Positions 1-8,460 of a stretch of DNA of 64,000 nt are shown here, piece after piece (position 1 is the first letter of the stretch; every line of letters begins with the position of its first letter). A model generated the notes under the pieces. That model did no database searches. It was given only the letters and a program-made list of their open reading frames with translations, and had not been told where the DNA came from. The position numbers and the translations under genes are program-made. The stretch lies in assembly GCF_000970205.1 (NCBI RefSeq), contig NZ_CP009512.1, positions 930,001 to 994,000 on the forward strand, read 5' to 3'. This DNA is from Methanosarcina mazei S-6 (GTDB lineage: Archaea > Halobacteriota > Methanosarcinia > Methanosarcinales > Methanosarcinaceae).

Positions 1-648
1 AATGAAAGTGATGAAAGTTTTACCCTCCCTGAGATTCCTGAAGTCCCGACATATATTGAAGAAGATCCAGCTTACTCTTATTCTGCAGAACGCAGGAGGA
101 TGTCTCTGAGTTTCCAGAGAGCCATTAACTCAGATGAAGAAAGGATAAAGGAAGAAATTTTCAATATCACAGGAAAGTCTTCGGGATATAATATGGAAGA
201 TGCATGTGCTGTGTATAACCATGTAAACAGGCAATGGAAGTACAGGTATGACAAAAATGCCGAGTTTTTCTTCAGGGCTTCACAGACTATAGACAGCGGA
301 TATGTAGGAGACTGCGACGACTATTCCATTGTTATCTCTGCCCTTTTGAAGAATATGGGGTTTAACACAAGGGTGGTTACCACATATAACGGGTCATACG
401 GGCATGCTTTTCCCGAAATCTATATCGGGGATGACCTTGATACTGTTTACAGAATAACGGACTATATAGCAGAAAGGTACCCTTTTGCTGAAAGCGTCTG
501 GTATTGCGAAAGAGAACTGGACGACGGGAAGAAACAGTACTGGCTCAACTTCGACTGGAGCGGGTCAAATGGATATATGCACCCGGGAGGCGTGTATTTT
601 GATGGGAAGAGTGTCATATATTACCCGAATGGCCTTGTAGAGTATTAA
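1..648 (+). CDS. Transglutaminase-like cysteine protease domain protein (5' partial)
   Basis: The reading frame is open from the first base of the window, so the gene starts upstream and an internal ATG at 100 is probably not the start. The visible part holds a transglutaminase-like core: a Cys in the motif GDCDDYS followed by ALLKNMGF, then a His in YGHAFPEIYI, the usual Cys-His spacing of papain-like transglutaminase folds. The C-terminal end is rich in Tyr, Trp and Gly. The substrate cannot be told; in archaea such domains are often found in exported or membrane-bound proteins. A hairpin with a T-run follows the stop. Confidence 0.75.
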   Translation, partial: NESDESFTLPEIPEVPTYIEEDPAYSYSAERRRMSLSFQRAINSDEERIKEEIFNITGKSSGYNMEDACAVYNHVNRQWKYRYDKNAEFFFRASQTIDSGYVGDCDDYSIVISALLKNMGFNTRVVTTYNGSYGHAFPEIYIGDDLDTVYRITDYIAERYPFAESVWYCERELDDGKKQYWLNFDWSGSNGYMHPGGVYFDGKSVIYYPNGLVEY

Positions 649-655
649 CGTTTAC

Positions 656-677
656 AGGGAGGCTGTACTCCCTTTTT
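656..677 (+). terminator. Hairpin with T-run after the transglutaminase-like gene
   Basis: A perfect 6-bp stem (AGGGAG at 656-661, CTCCCT at 668-673) with a 6-nt loop is followed directly by a run of T. It lies 8 bp after the stop codon, as expected for a transcription end. The rest of the gap up to 919 is AT-rich and shows no other feature. Confidence 0.6.
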
Positions 678-919
678 ATGCCCGGCCCCTGTCAATACCG
701 GCTGGTTCTGGAGTTCAGATCTATTTTATGTGCTCTTGCGTGAAGAAATTAATACTGTTTTAATCTTTTTTTCGTTATGGGTGTAAGTATTGAAACTAAA
801 TTTTTATGATTAACTTTATATGATCATATCTCCACCCTATTTTAGTGGAGGGTATTCCGGTTCAGGGCATCAGGGGAAAGTAAAGCCTGAAGATCTGTTT
901 GATTAAGAGGGGGATTTTT

Positions 920-1393
920 GTGATTGCTGATTTTAGGGAGATTATAAAGGGAGACAGGGTGAGGGCTAATACGCCTCCTGAAATTAATGAAGCAATTGAC
1001 CGTGAAATCGCTGCAAGCGTACGGTTCTATGCGGGCAAGACCGACTATGAGATTTCCAGGAGGATAGAAGAGCTTTGCAGTGAATGGGATATAGGGCGCC
1101 ATGTTGAAACTCGTGCGGCTGTGATTTCCATTGTCGGGCTGGTGCTTGGTTTTAAAAGGGGCAGAAAATGGTTTGTCCTGCCTTTAATAGCCACAACTTT
1201 CCTGCTTCTTTATGCTGTACTGGGATGGGCTCCTCCTGTACCTTTTCTCAGAAAAGCCGGTATTCGTACCAGGCAGGAAATTGATGTCGAAAAATATGCC
1301 TTGAGGGTTTTGCGCGGCGATTTCGATGATCTTTTTTACCAGGAAAACAGGACAGAAAACGCAGAGAATTTTTCTGAAATTGATGATGTTTAA
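920..1393 (+). CDS. DUF2892/YgaP-like membrane protein, copy 1
   Basis: About 157 residues. The likely start is GTG at 920, because a strong ribosome site (GAGGGGG, 907-913) sits just before it and the protein then lines up with the next gene from its first residues (ADFREIIKGDRVRANTP against VEFGELVRGDRVRANTP). A soluble N-terminal part of about 70 residues is followed by two close membrane segments (AAVISIVGLVLGF and FVLPLIATTFLLLYAVLGW) and a Pro-Pro turn, the layout of DUF2892 proteins, with a charged cytoplasmic tail. The family's CPLY-type cysteine is absent here (WAPPVP). Function unknown. Confidence 0.7.
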   Translation: MIADFREIIKGDRVRANTPPEINEAIDREIAASVRFYAGKTDYEISRRIEELCSEWDIGRHVETRAAVISIVGLVLGFKRGRKWFVLPLIATTFLLLYAVLGWAPPVPFLRKAGIRTRQEIDVEKYALRVLRGDFDDLFYQENRTENAENFSEIDDV

Positions 1394-1474
1394 GGGGCAG
1401 AAACTTTAAAGATAAATTTTTGATTTTTATTAATTTTTAAATTTATCTGGAACGTATTTTTTGCCAGGGGGAAT

Positions 1475-1954
1475 ATGCCGGTGGTTGAATTTGGAGAACT
1501 TGTGAGGGGAGACAGGGTAAGAGCCAACACTCCCCGCGAAATTAATGAAGCTATCGATGCTGAAATTGCAGCAACTGTCCGTTTTTATTCGGACAGGACC
1601 GCCTACGAGATTTCTGAAAGAATTGAAGAACTTGATCATGAATGGGATATTGAACGATATATTGAAGCCAATGCAGCTATGCTTTCTTTTACTGGAGCGG
1701 TGCTTGGCTTAAAAGAGAGCAGAAAATGGTTAATCCTGCCTGTTGTGGTTTCAACTTTCCTGCTTCAACATGCCATACAGGGCTGGTGTCCTCCTGTATC
1801 TTTATTCAGACGGCTTTTTATCCGGACCAGAAAAGAAATAGAAGCTGAAAAATACGCCCTGAAAGCCCTTAGAGGAGACTTTGATGTCGTTTCCTTCCAG
1901 GAAAGTGGAAGGGACAGTGCAAAAGAAGCCGTCAGCAGCAGTGGAGGCATTTAA
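1475..1954 (+). CDS. DUF2892/YgaP-like membrane protein, copy 2
   Basis: 159 residues, a tandem paralogue of the preceding gene, 81 bp downstream. It shares the GDRVRANTP N-terminus, the RIEEL..EWDI segment, the paired membrane helices and the tail EKYAL+ALRGDF. Unlike copy 1 it keeps a cysteine after the second helix (GWCPPVSLFRR), closer to the family pattern. The start ATG at 1475 follows a GGGGGAAT ribosome site. The pair probably arose by local duplication. Function unknown. Confidence 0.72.
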   Translation: MPVVEFGELVRGDRVRANTPREINEAIDAEIAATVRFYSDRTAYEISERIEELDHEWDIERYIEANAAMLSFTGAVLGLKESRKWLILPVVVSTFLLQHAIQGWCPPVSLFRRLFIRTRKEIEAEKYALKALRGDFDVVSFQESGRDSAKEAVSSSGGI

Positions 1955-2111
1955 GATTCCGGTTAAATTACCGGTCATTTATTTTTAGCGTTTATTGTTT
2001 CCGATTTTATAATGGCTCCCGGGTGTTTTTTCCGGAACAATTCTTACTCTGCGCGGGTTAATACCGATTATTCTTTACAATTCATATATCCAGACAGCTT
2101 TATATTATATC

Positions 2112-3404
2112 ATGCGTCTGGTCCAGGTGCTTATACCCGAAGGGAAACGCGAGTCTGTCTTGAGCGTTCTTGATAATGAACAGATCGACTATGCTGTCTG
2201 GGATGAAACAGGAAGAGGGGATTTCGAAGCTCTTGTTCAGTTCCCTATTCCCTCCATAGGCGTCGAGCCCATACTTGACAAACTCCGCGAAGCCGGGGTA
2301 ATTAGGGGAGTTTACACCATAGTATTGTCTCCTGAAACGGTAATTTCCGAGCATATAGATATGCTGAAGAGCCGGTATGCAGGGGAACGTATTTCAAGGG
2401 AAGAACTGATTGCGCGTGCACGGAGCCTTGCACCTGCAGCTTCAACCTATTTTGCTTTTCTGATCCTGAGCACGATCATTGCAACTGCCGGGCTTTTGCT
2501 AGATTCGGCTGCGACGATTATAGGGGCAATGGTAGTGGCTCCGTTGATGGGACCTGCAATAACTGCCAGTGTCGGGACGGTTGTGGATGACAGGAAGCTT
2601 GCCTCTCGAGGAGTAGTGCTTCAGGTCACAGGTCTCGTGATGGCAATTGCAGTTTCTGCACTCGTAGGTTTCTTTATCAAGGAATCTTTCTTCCTGCCTC
2701 CTGGCCTCGATATTCGGGATGTGACCCAGATTGCTGAACGCATAAGCCCCAATTTCCTTTATGTGTTGCTTGCCCTGGGGTCCGGCCTTGCAGGCGCTAT
2801 CAGCGTAATTCGAAACGTAGGATCTGCTCTTGTAGGAGTTGCCATCGCCATTGCTCTTATCCCTCCTGCCGCAACATCAGGGCTTGGAATTGCATGGGGA
2901 CTGCCTGGGGTGGCTCTTGCTGCTGCTTTGCTTGTGGTCATCAACATGCTTGCAGTCAATGTCTCTACACTTGTCCTGTTCTGGCTTTCCGGGTTCAGGC
3001 CGCCTGAATTCTCTGCAATCAACCATGCACGTTATGCCGTGATCTCCCGCAGTGCTCTTCTCCTTATTGCAATCACCATTCTTTCTGTAGTTCTGATCCT
3101 TGTCAGTTTTTCATCCTACCAGACCTATGTAATTGAACAGAAGGTGAACGAGGAAGTCAATTACATGTTTGAAGAGCCCATGTACAGTGGAATTGGGCTG
3201 ACACCTGTCGAAGTCTCTATAGGTTACGACTCTGGCAATATCCTTTTAGAAGAACCTGTAAGGGTTGATATTGTTGTGGCCCATCCTGCAGCACAGGAAG
3301 TCCCGGAGGATATTGCAATTCAAATAGACAGACGCCTCACTGAGGCTATAAATAGAAATTTCGAGGTCAGAGTCGGTTTCGTTGAGACTCAGCAGACTGC
3401 ATAA
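2112..3404 (+). CDS. DUF389 family (TIGR00341-like) multi-pass membrane protein
   Basis: 430 residues. An N-terminal soluble alpha/beta part (about 1-95, beginning MRLVQVLIPEG) precedes a membrane region of roughly six to seven helices (about 110-345) with the Gly-rich motif IIGAMVVAPLMGPAITA, a hallmark of DUF389 proteins. A soluble C-terminal domain follows (about 350-430). Length and layout fit the archaeal members. The start ATG has no clear ribosome site, but a TATA-like ATATAT lies about 25 bp upstream (2083-2090), so the mRNA is probably leaderless. The transported substrate or role of the family is not established. Confidence 0.8.
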   Translation: MRLVQVLIPEGKRESVLSVLDNEQIDYAVWDETGRGDFEALVQFPIPSIGVEPILDKLREAGVIRGVYTIVLSPETVISEHIDMLKSRYAGERISREELIARARSLAPAASTYFAFLILSTIIATAGLLLDSAATIIGAMVVAPLMGPAITASVGTVVDDRKLASRGVVLQVTGLVMAIAVSALVGFFIKESFFLPPGLDIRDVTQIAERISPNFLYVLLALGSGLAGAISVIRNVGSALVGVAIAIALIPPAATSGLGIAWGLPGVALAAALLVVINMLAVNVSTLVLFWLSGFRPPEFSAINHARYAVISRSALLLIAITILSVVLILVSFSSYQTYVIEQKVNEEVNYMFEEPMYSGIGLTPVEVSIGYDSGNILLEEPVRVDIVVAHPAAQEVPEDIAIQIDRRLTEAINRNFEVRVGFVETQQTA

Positions 3405-3416
3405 AATTCGTTATTT

Positions 3417-3764
3417 TTGTGTAATTTAAAGCGAGAAGATGGGAGTGAAAAGATAGACGAGCCTGCTTTTTACTGCTGTGCCCAGAATTTTATTGATCGA
3501 ATCGGGTGCATGTCAGAAATTGAATGTTCCGCCACAAAAGATGAAAATTATGAGAAAAAGAGAAACCTGAAAGCAAAGCCCGTGATTGCAAACTATTTCC
3601 CCGGAACCAGCCCATTGCCTCTATTTTTTATTGAACGGAACAATTTGAATAAAGAAGAGTTCAGCCTTTTAAAGAGGCACTGGAAAATGTTCAGGAAAAA
3701 TTTTCCTGTGGCAGGAATACTCTATTCAAATGGCAGGCCGTTTATTTGGCATGAAAGTCCATGA
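3417..3764 (+). CDS. Hypothetical ORF ending at the IS110 junction
   Basis: The reading frame is open for up to 115 residues; the start could be TTG at 3417 or ATG at 3510. It begins 13 bp after the DUF389 gene. I recognise no family; the second half reads like protein (RHWKMFRKNFPVAGILYSNG). Its stop codon (3762-3764) lies just inside the edge of the IS110 insertion, so the original C-terminus may have been different. It may be a small real gene, or a fragment cut by the element. Confidence 0.35.
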   Translation: MCNLKREDGSEKIDEPAFYCCAQNFIDRIGCMSEIECSATKDENYEKKRNLKAKPVIANYFPGTSPLPLFFIERNNLNKEEFSLLKRHWKMFRKNFPVAGILYSNGRPFIWHESP

Positions 3765-3776
3765 TGAGAAAACTCA

Positions 3777-5021
3777 TCACGTACTCTCTCCTTCCTTTTT
3801 TCCCATAATTGCGATAATTCCACTAATTATTGTTATCCTTTCATCAACCGAGAATATCTCTGCCTCAACAATCTTTCTCTTTTTAACTTCTCCCTTTTGG
3901 TATCCTGTTTCATCTTCGTACATCTCATCGTTTGTGATCAAATGCCATATTATTGTTGCAATTTTCCTTGCTAAGGCAATAATTGCCTTAGCATATCCAA
4001 TTGTCTTCTTTTTCCTGTTAAAAAACTCCTTTAATCTGCTATTTTTCTTTCTTGCTGCTGCTTGAGCAATCTGAGTTAGAATCCACCTTGCTACTTTTGA
4101 TCCTCTCTTAGTGATTCTTCCGTTATGGTATTTATCTGCAGATTGATACACATTAGGAACTATTCCAAGCCATGAAGCAAGTTTATCTCCCGTTGGAAAA
4201 TCCCTGAAATCTCCTATTTCAGCAATTAGAGTTGCCGCACCAAGCTCCCCAATACCTGGAACTGACATCAAAATTTCCATTTCTCTTTTATGCTTTTGAT
4301 AAGCATAATTGAAAATTTCTCTTTCAAGAACTTCAATTTCTTCATCTAAATGTTTTATAAGATTCAGACATATCTGAAGCCTTATTGCAGCACTCTGTGA
4401 TATTTCTCTATCCAGAATTTCCCTTATCTGAACACTCTTTTTCCGAACATTTGGAGAAAGCGACTCTATAATTTGATCAATATTTTTACCTGAAGAGATT
4501 CCTGCTAGAATTGCTCTACCATTTTTTCCAAAAATGTCAGTCAGAACATCACCCAGATGTAACATTTCGGAGGAAAGAATTGCATGAGCTTCATTTTTAA
4601 TGTCCGTTCTTTTTCTTACAAGAGTTAGGCGAAGCCTGACGTATGACCTGAATTCTCTATGTTTCTTCGGAAAAACTCTTGATGGTTGAACCATCTTATT
4701 CAATGCAAGTTTTGCAATTACTTCGGAATCTATTTTATCTGTTTTTTTATGTGTAAATGCTTTCATATCTCGAGCATTTCCAACTATAACAGGCAAATGA
4801 TCTATCAATGCCTCATAAATCGGAACCCAGAAATCACTTGTTGATTCACAGGCAACAACATCACATTTTTCAGAGGTTACTAAATTTTTAAGATCTAAAA
4901 TCCCATCATCATCTCTGGCAAAACGATGTTGTTGTTTTTCACCGGATCTACTGAGGATAGTAGCAATAACAAAACGTTTGTGAATGTCTAAACCACAAGA
5001 TTTGTTTATTTCTCCGTCCAA
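3777..5021 (-). CDS. IS110-family transposase (DEDD recombinase)
   Basis: 414 residues. The N-terminal RuvC-like DEDD domain begins GLDIHKRFVIATIL (first Asp) with Glu in VVACESTSDFW and the acidic pair in KTDKIDSEVIAKLA. The C-terminal Transposase_20 domain has SVPGIGELGAATLIAEIGDF and the Ser-containing NGRITKRGSKVARW region. The start is TTG at 5021, because a stop codon in the same frame lies three codons upstream. The gene is intact and full length for the family. A small hairpin (GATGAG/CTCATC, 3763-3778) overlaps the stop region. Confidence 0.93.
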   Translation of the reverse strand: MDGEINKSCGLDIHKRFVIATILSRSGEKQQHRFARDDDGILDLKNLVTSEKCDVVACESTSDFWVPIYEALIDHLPVIVGNARDMKAFTHKKTDKIDSEVIAKLALNKMVQPSRVFPKKHREFRSYVRLRLTLVRKRTDIKNEAHAILSSEMLHLGDVLTDIFGKNGRAILAGISSGKNIDQIIESLSPNVRKKSVQIREILDREISQSAAIRLQICLNLIKHLDEEIEVLEREIFNYAYQKHKREMEILMSVPGIGELGAATLIAEIGDFRDFPTGDKLASWLGIVPNVYQSADKYHNGRITKRGSKVARWILTQIAQAAARKKNSRLKEFFNRKKKTIGYAKAIIALARKIATIIWHLITNDEMYEDETGYQKGEVKKRKIVEAEIFSVDERITIISGIIAIMGKKEGEST

Positions 5022-5217
5022 TTTACATTACTCCATCATTTCCAGGACAGTAGAATTGCTTCAAAGGCAATTTGGCATCCGTGATCAAGGTCACATCTGG
5101 GCCTTCGATGGCAATTCAATGGTTAGTTTTTTGACGGCTTCGGAGAACCAAAGTAAAAACAACCTTCCTGTCCAAAGGTAATGATGGAGTTCTATTATCA
5201 AAAAAGCTAAGTGAAAA
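5022..5217 (-). ncRNA. Candidate bridge-RNA region of the IS110 element
   Basis: In the IS110 group the non-coding end upstream of the recombinase encodes a structured bridge RNA of roughly 150-200 nt that recognises target and donor. This element has a non-coding stretch of that size in that place. It contains a long-range inverted repeat, ACTCCATCATTTCC (5030-5043) against GGTAATGATGGAGT (5177-5190), with one mismatch, plus smaller repeats such as TTGCTTCAAAGGCAA. No RNA is shown to exist; the call rests on position, size and pairing potential. Confidence 0.35.
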
Positions 5218-5270
5218 GGATTTTCATTTTTTGGGCATGTTATTCCAAGAATATCATGTGTGTTTTTTGT
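5218..5270 (+). repeat. Right half of a split hairpin repeat (copy A)
   Basis: Positions 5222-5270 match 33118-33166 at 44 of 49 positions without gaps. The left half of the same repeat (3748-3760) lies on the other side of the IS110 element and shares 11 identical bases with 33095-33105. In the 33 kb copy these halves are joined through a perfect 8-bp stem. Read on the minus strand, both copies end with similar codons before a TGA, so copy A may be a remnant of an AhpD-like gene end with its downstream hairpin. Confidence 0.7.
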
Positions 5271-5288
5271 GCAAAGGTAACCGATTTT

Positions 5289-6875
5289 ATGAATGAAAAT
5301 GATTTTGAATTCCTGTATGAAAATATCCATAAGTCTTTTTTATACTTTGCAGATAAGCACTCTTTAGCACTGCTTCAGACAGGGCAATGTGTAATGACAC
5401 TTTGTTTCGGGTTCAGAGATGCTGAAAGCCTTGAAACAGCTAAAAAATTTGTAGAGCATAACGGGCATGATATGCATTTATTCAAAAGAACATTTGTTGA
5501 GACGTGGCTCATAGATTTGAATTCTCTGGAAATTATTCAGGGCACGGGCATTCTCAGAAAAGCAGGTCAGACCATAACAGAAAATGCTGACGAGCTTTTG
5601 AAAAAAAATAGGGCTTCAAACTTAAACGGAGCCAGTTTGTCTCCGGATGCATTGACAAAGCCTTCTTCTTTTATCCAGTACGTCAGGGAATTCGATTCCA
5701 GAATCCGGGAAGGTAAAGTCAGGGTACCGGAATGCTGGGTTGAAAGGTTCAGACCTGAATGCATCAACCTGAAAATACTCTCATGTAAGAAGCAGATCCA
5801 GAAAATTGAAACTAAAAAAGAGGAATACGAACGAAAAACAGGACAGGCAGTACTTTCAAGGTATAAAAACTCGAGATATAAAGAAGATATTTCCAGACAG
5901 GGCTTTTCTGAAGACAGATTTTCCAAAGAAGGTTCTCCTAAAGAAAGCTTTCCTATAGAAAACTTTTCAAAAGAGAATTCCTTCATAGATAGCCTTTCTT
6001 TTGATGGCTTTGATAAAGAGATTGAGTTTGTACTGAAGAAACAGAAATATCTTGATTCAATTGAGGAAAACATATCTCTCATTAAAAAAATGAGGTTCGA
6101 ATGGGAAGAATCCCTGACTAGAGTAAGAGAATTACACGGGGAATTTAAAATACTGGACCGGGAATATAAAAACTCCTGTTACCAGCTCACGAAAACACTG
6201 TTCGAACAGGAGATGGAAGCCGTCAAAAATGATCCTGATTTAAAAAGAATATTTGCTGACATGCTTCAAACACTGTCTGAAATCAATAACAGAAACAGGA
6301 AAATTTCGGAACTGCAAAACAAAAAAACCGGATTTGCCGACAGGGTAAAAACCGAAACAAAAATAATATATTTAAAAGGACTTAATCAGGTTGATGACTG
6401 GAATAAGGATAAAAGATGGGTTGAAATGGGAGAAAAGGTCGTAAATTCCTCGTCTTCCGCAGCACATTTGAGTTCATCAGGAAAGATTATTAAAACTATT
6501 GAAAAAATCAAAAATGAAAAAGAAATTCTGAACGATAAACATTTCAAGGAAATAAAAGTCCAGAGCCGGATTAAAGAAAATATAAAAAGTATGTCGGATA
6601 AAAATGAGATAAATATGTCAGGTAGGAGTGAACATTCCTACCCCTGGCTGGAGCTGGAAAAAGAGCTTACTGAAAAAGCCCTGATGAGTAAACAGGAACT
6701 TTCAACACTATTTTTATCTTTGGGGAAATCTTTCCGAAAAATCTCACAGAAATATTTCAGTTCTGACCTTCAAACTCTGGATAACGAACTAAGGGCCTGC
6801 GAATCTCAAATAATGGAGCTTGAGTACGAAATAGACGGTTTGAAGGCAGAGTTAAGGAAGCTTACTTATGTTTGA
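5289..6875 (+). CDS. Hypothetical coiled-coil protein
   Basis: About 528 residues from ATG 5289; an open frame reaches a GTG at 5211, but that part overlaps the hairpin repeat and is unlikely to be coding. Residues 1-110 look globular. A central Ser/Phe/Lys/Glu-rich stretch (about 185-235) repeats short units such as FSKE and ESFPIENFSKE. The rest is strongly helical with heptad character. No family was recognised. It overlaps the next gene by 8 bp, so the two are translationally coupled and probably work together. The AAAGG near 5273 is a possible but distant ribosome site. Confidence 0.6.
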   Translation: MNENDFEFLYENIHKSFLYFADKHSLALLQTGQCVMTLCFGFRDAESLETAKKFVEHNGHDMHLFKRTFVETWLIDLNSLEIIQGTGILRKAGQTITENADELLKKNRASNLNGASLSPDALTKPSSFIQYVREFDSRIREGKVRVPECWVERFRPECINLKILSCKKQIQKIETKKEEYERKTGQAVLSRYKNSRYKEDISRQGFSEDRFSKEGSPKESFPIENFSKENSFIDSLSFDGFDKEIEFVLKKQKYLDSIEENISLIKKMRFEWEESLTRVRELHGEFKILDREYKNSCYQLTKTLFEQEMEAVKNDPDLKRIFADMLQTLSEINNRNRKISELQNKKTGFADRVKTETKIIYLKGLNQVDDWNKDKRWVEMGEKVVNSSSSAAHLSSSGKIIKTIEKIKNEKEILNDKHFKEIKVQSRIKENIKSMSDKNEINMSGRSEHSYPWLELEKELTEKALMSKQELSTLFLSLGKSFRKISQKYFSSDLQTLDNELRACESQIMELEYEIDGLKAELRKLTYV

Positions 6876-7857
6876 TATCTGGAAGCCGGAAATATTTCAT
6901 GGCCGGAGAAAAGAGAAGAATTTTTTCGAAGGCTGGTATTTTAAGGTGGTGGACCACAGCGAAAAGAATGCCTGTGCAGTCATACCCGGTGTCTCCATAA
7001 CTGGCGACCCTTCGAAGTCCCACGCATTTGTAATGTTCCTGGATGCCAGGGCGCAGCGAATGCGCTATTTCAGGTATCCTCTCGATGAGCTTAAAGCGAG
7101 TGACAAAAAGTTTGAACTCTCTATTGGCGGGTCCTTTTTCAGCTCCGAGAGAATGAATCTCACCCTCGGGCAGGGTAGAGGCCTGATCACTGCCCGAATC
7201 AGTTTTAAAGGCACTTACCCCTGGCCTGTGAAACTGTTATCCCCAGGGGTGATGGGCTGGTATGCGTTTGTGCCTGGAATGGAATGCTATCACGGCATAT
7301 TGAGCATGGACCACTCTATCGAGGGGTTCATCGAGGTTGACGGCATAAGGACAGATTTCACTGGCGGCAAGGGCTATATTGAAAAGGACTGGGGCGTCTC
7401 AATGCCTTCCTCCTGGATATGGATGCAGACCAACCACTTCGACCGGGAAGGTGTATCACTCTCAGGCTCAATAGCGAAAATACCATGGTTTGGCAGTTAT
7501 TTTACGGGTTATATCTTCGGTTTTTTGTACGATAAAAAGCTGTACAAATTTACGGCTTATTCCGGGGCAAAAGTCACTTTACTCGATGTGACCGCAGATA
7601 ATACTCGGATCCGGCTGGAAAATAAAACATATCGGCTCGATATCGATGCGGACAGGTCGAAAGGCGTCGATCTTCCTGCTCCAAAACTGGGAGAAATGAC
7701 GGCTAAGGTAAACGAGTCGCTAAATTCCAGCATCAATGTGGACTTGTTAAAGAAAAAAGGTTCTGGCACCGAGCTTATCTATTCGGGGACAGGAAGAAAT
7801 GCCGGACTGGAATTCGTGGGCAATATTACGGAACTGATAAAGGGGTTGAAGAAATGA
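6868..7857 (+). CDS. Tocopherol cyclase-like protein
   Basis: 329 residues. The opening WKPEIFHGRRKEKNFFEGWY and the motif GKGYIEKDWGVSMPSSWIW are typical of the tocopherol cyclase-like family (PF14249), which in plants and cyanobacteria closes the chromanol ring. Methanogens do not make tocopherol, so the archaeal member probably acts on another lipid or quinone-like substrate, or only keeps the lipocalin-like fold. It starts inside the end of the upstream coiled-coil gene (8-bp overlap). Confidence 0.78.
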   Translation: MFDIWKPEIFHGRRKEKNFFEGWYFKVVDHSEKNACAVIPGVSITGDPSKSHAFVMFLDARAQRMRYFRYPLDELKASDKKFELSIGGSFFSSERMNLTLGQGRGLITARISFKGTYPWPVKLLSPGVMGWYAFVPGMECYHGILSMDHSIEGFIEVDGIRTDFTGGKGYIEKDWGVSMPSSWIWMQTNHFDREGVSLSGSIAKIPWFGSYFTGYIFGFLYDKKLYKFTAYSGAKVTLLDVTADNTRIRLENKTYRLDIDADRSKGVDLPAPKLGEMTAKVNESLNSSINVDLLKKKGSGTELIYSGTGRNAGLEFVGNITELIKGLKK

Positions 7858-8460
7858 TTAGGAAAGTTGATTCTTCATAGTTTTAAATCAGTAAGAGTAT
7901 CTATATCTTTACTCTTTCAATTCTTTTTTATGCTTGCAAAATGCGCAAATGTAACCTATGACAGTTTATACAAATCAACTCCTGCAATGCACAAATCTGG
8001 ACTAAATTTTAATTGTATTTAGCGTTACATTTTTTAATTGTATTTAGCGTTACATATTTGACTGGGAATTCGTTTGCTGCCTGACAAGAAAACTGGATTT
8101 TGTTTTAGCTTGATTTTGGGTTCAGAGAACCGATTTTAAATAAAATAAAATAAAGAGTCCTGAATATTTTTTGATTGGAATGAATCAGGGTTTTCGAAGG
8201 GATTTCACATTACATGAAGCAGATTCTCCTGTAGACAGGCGTGCTTCATGGCAGGGAATAATTCCAAATGTATATCTATCAGTAGTTAAATTCTATAACG
8301 GTCAAATTACAAAGAGAGAATTTTAGCAATAATTGTTAAATGAGAAAAATTTAAATTAATGCATTTGCTATTTTTATAGATTAACTTTTATATTCTCGCG
8401 TGTGAGTGGTCGCAACAATAAGATAAAGTCAGGTATACTGCCGTCAAAGATAGGAGTCTG
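7858..8460. other. Intergenic region with two repeats
   Basis: About 600 bp with no convincing gene. It holds a direct repeat of 24 bp with period 25 (8007-8030 and 8032-8055; core TATTTAGCGTTACAT) and an inverted repeat ATGAAGCA/TGCTTCAT around 8214-8252. Either may be a regulatory site for the sensor kinase gene downstream, but nothing shows this directly. An AT-rich stretch near 8340-8400 could hold the kinase promoter. Confidence 0.5.

Larger units (their letters stand above)
3761..5217 (-). mobile_element. IS110-family insertion sequence inserted in a hairpin loop
   Basis: The boundaries are inferred from the flanks. The left flank ends in TGAAAGTCC (3752-3760) and the right flank begins GGATTTTCA (5218-5226), which together form one stem. 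A related unbroken hairpin at 33.1 kb has the same outer sequence with only 12 bp where this copy has the insertion. That gives an element of about 1.45 kb, normal for IS110. It has a very short end after the transposase stop and about 195 bp of non-coding sequence upstream of the transposase start. Confidence 0.65.

Noticed and set aside
2839-3042. 67-codon plus-strand frame in the DUF389 gene
   Set aside because: Leu-rich out-of-frame shadow of membrane helices.
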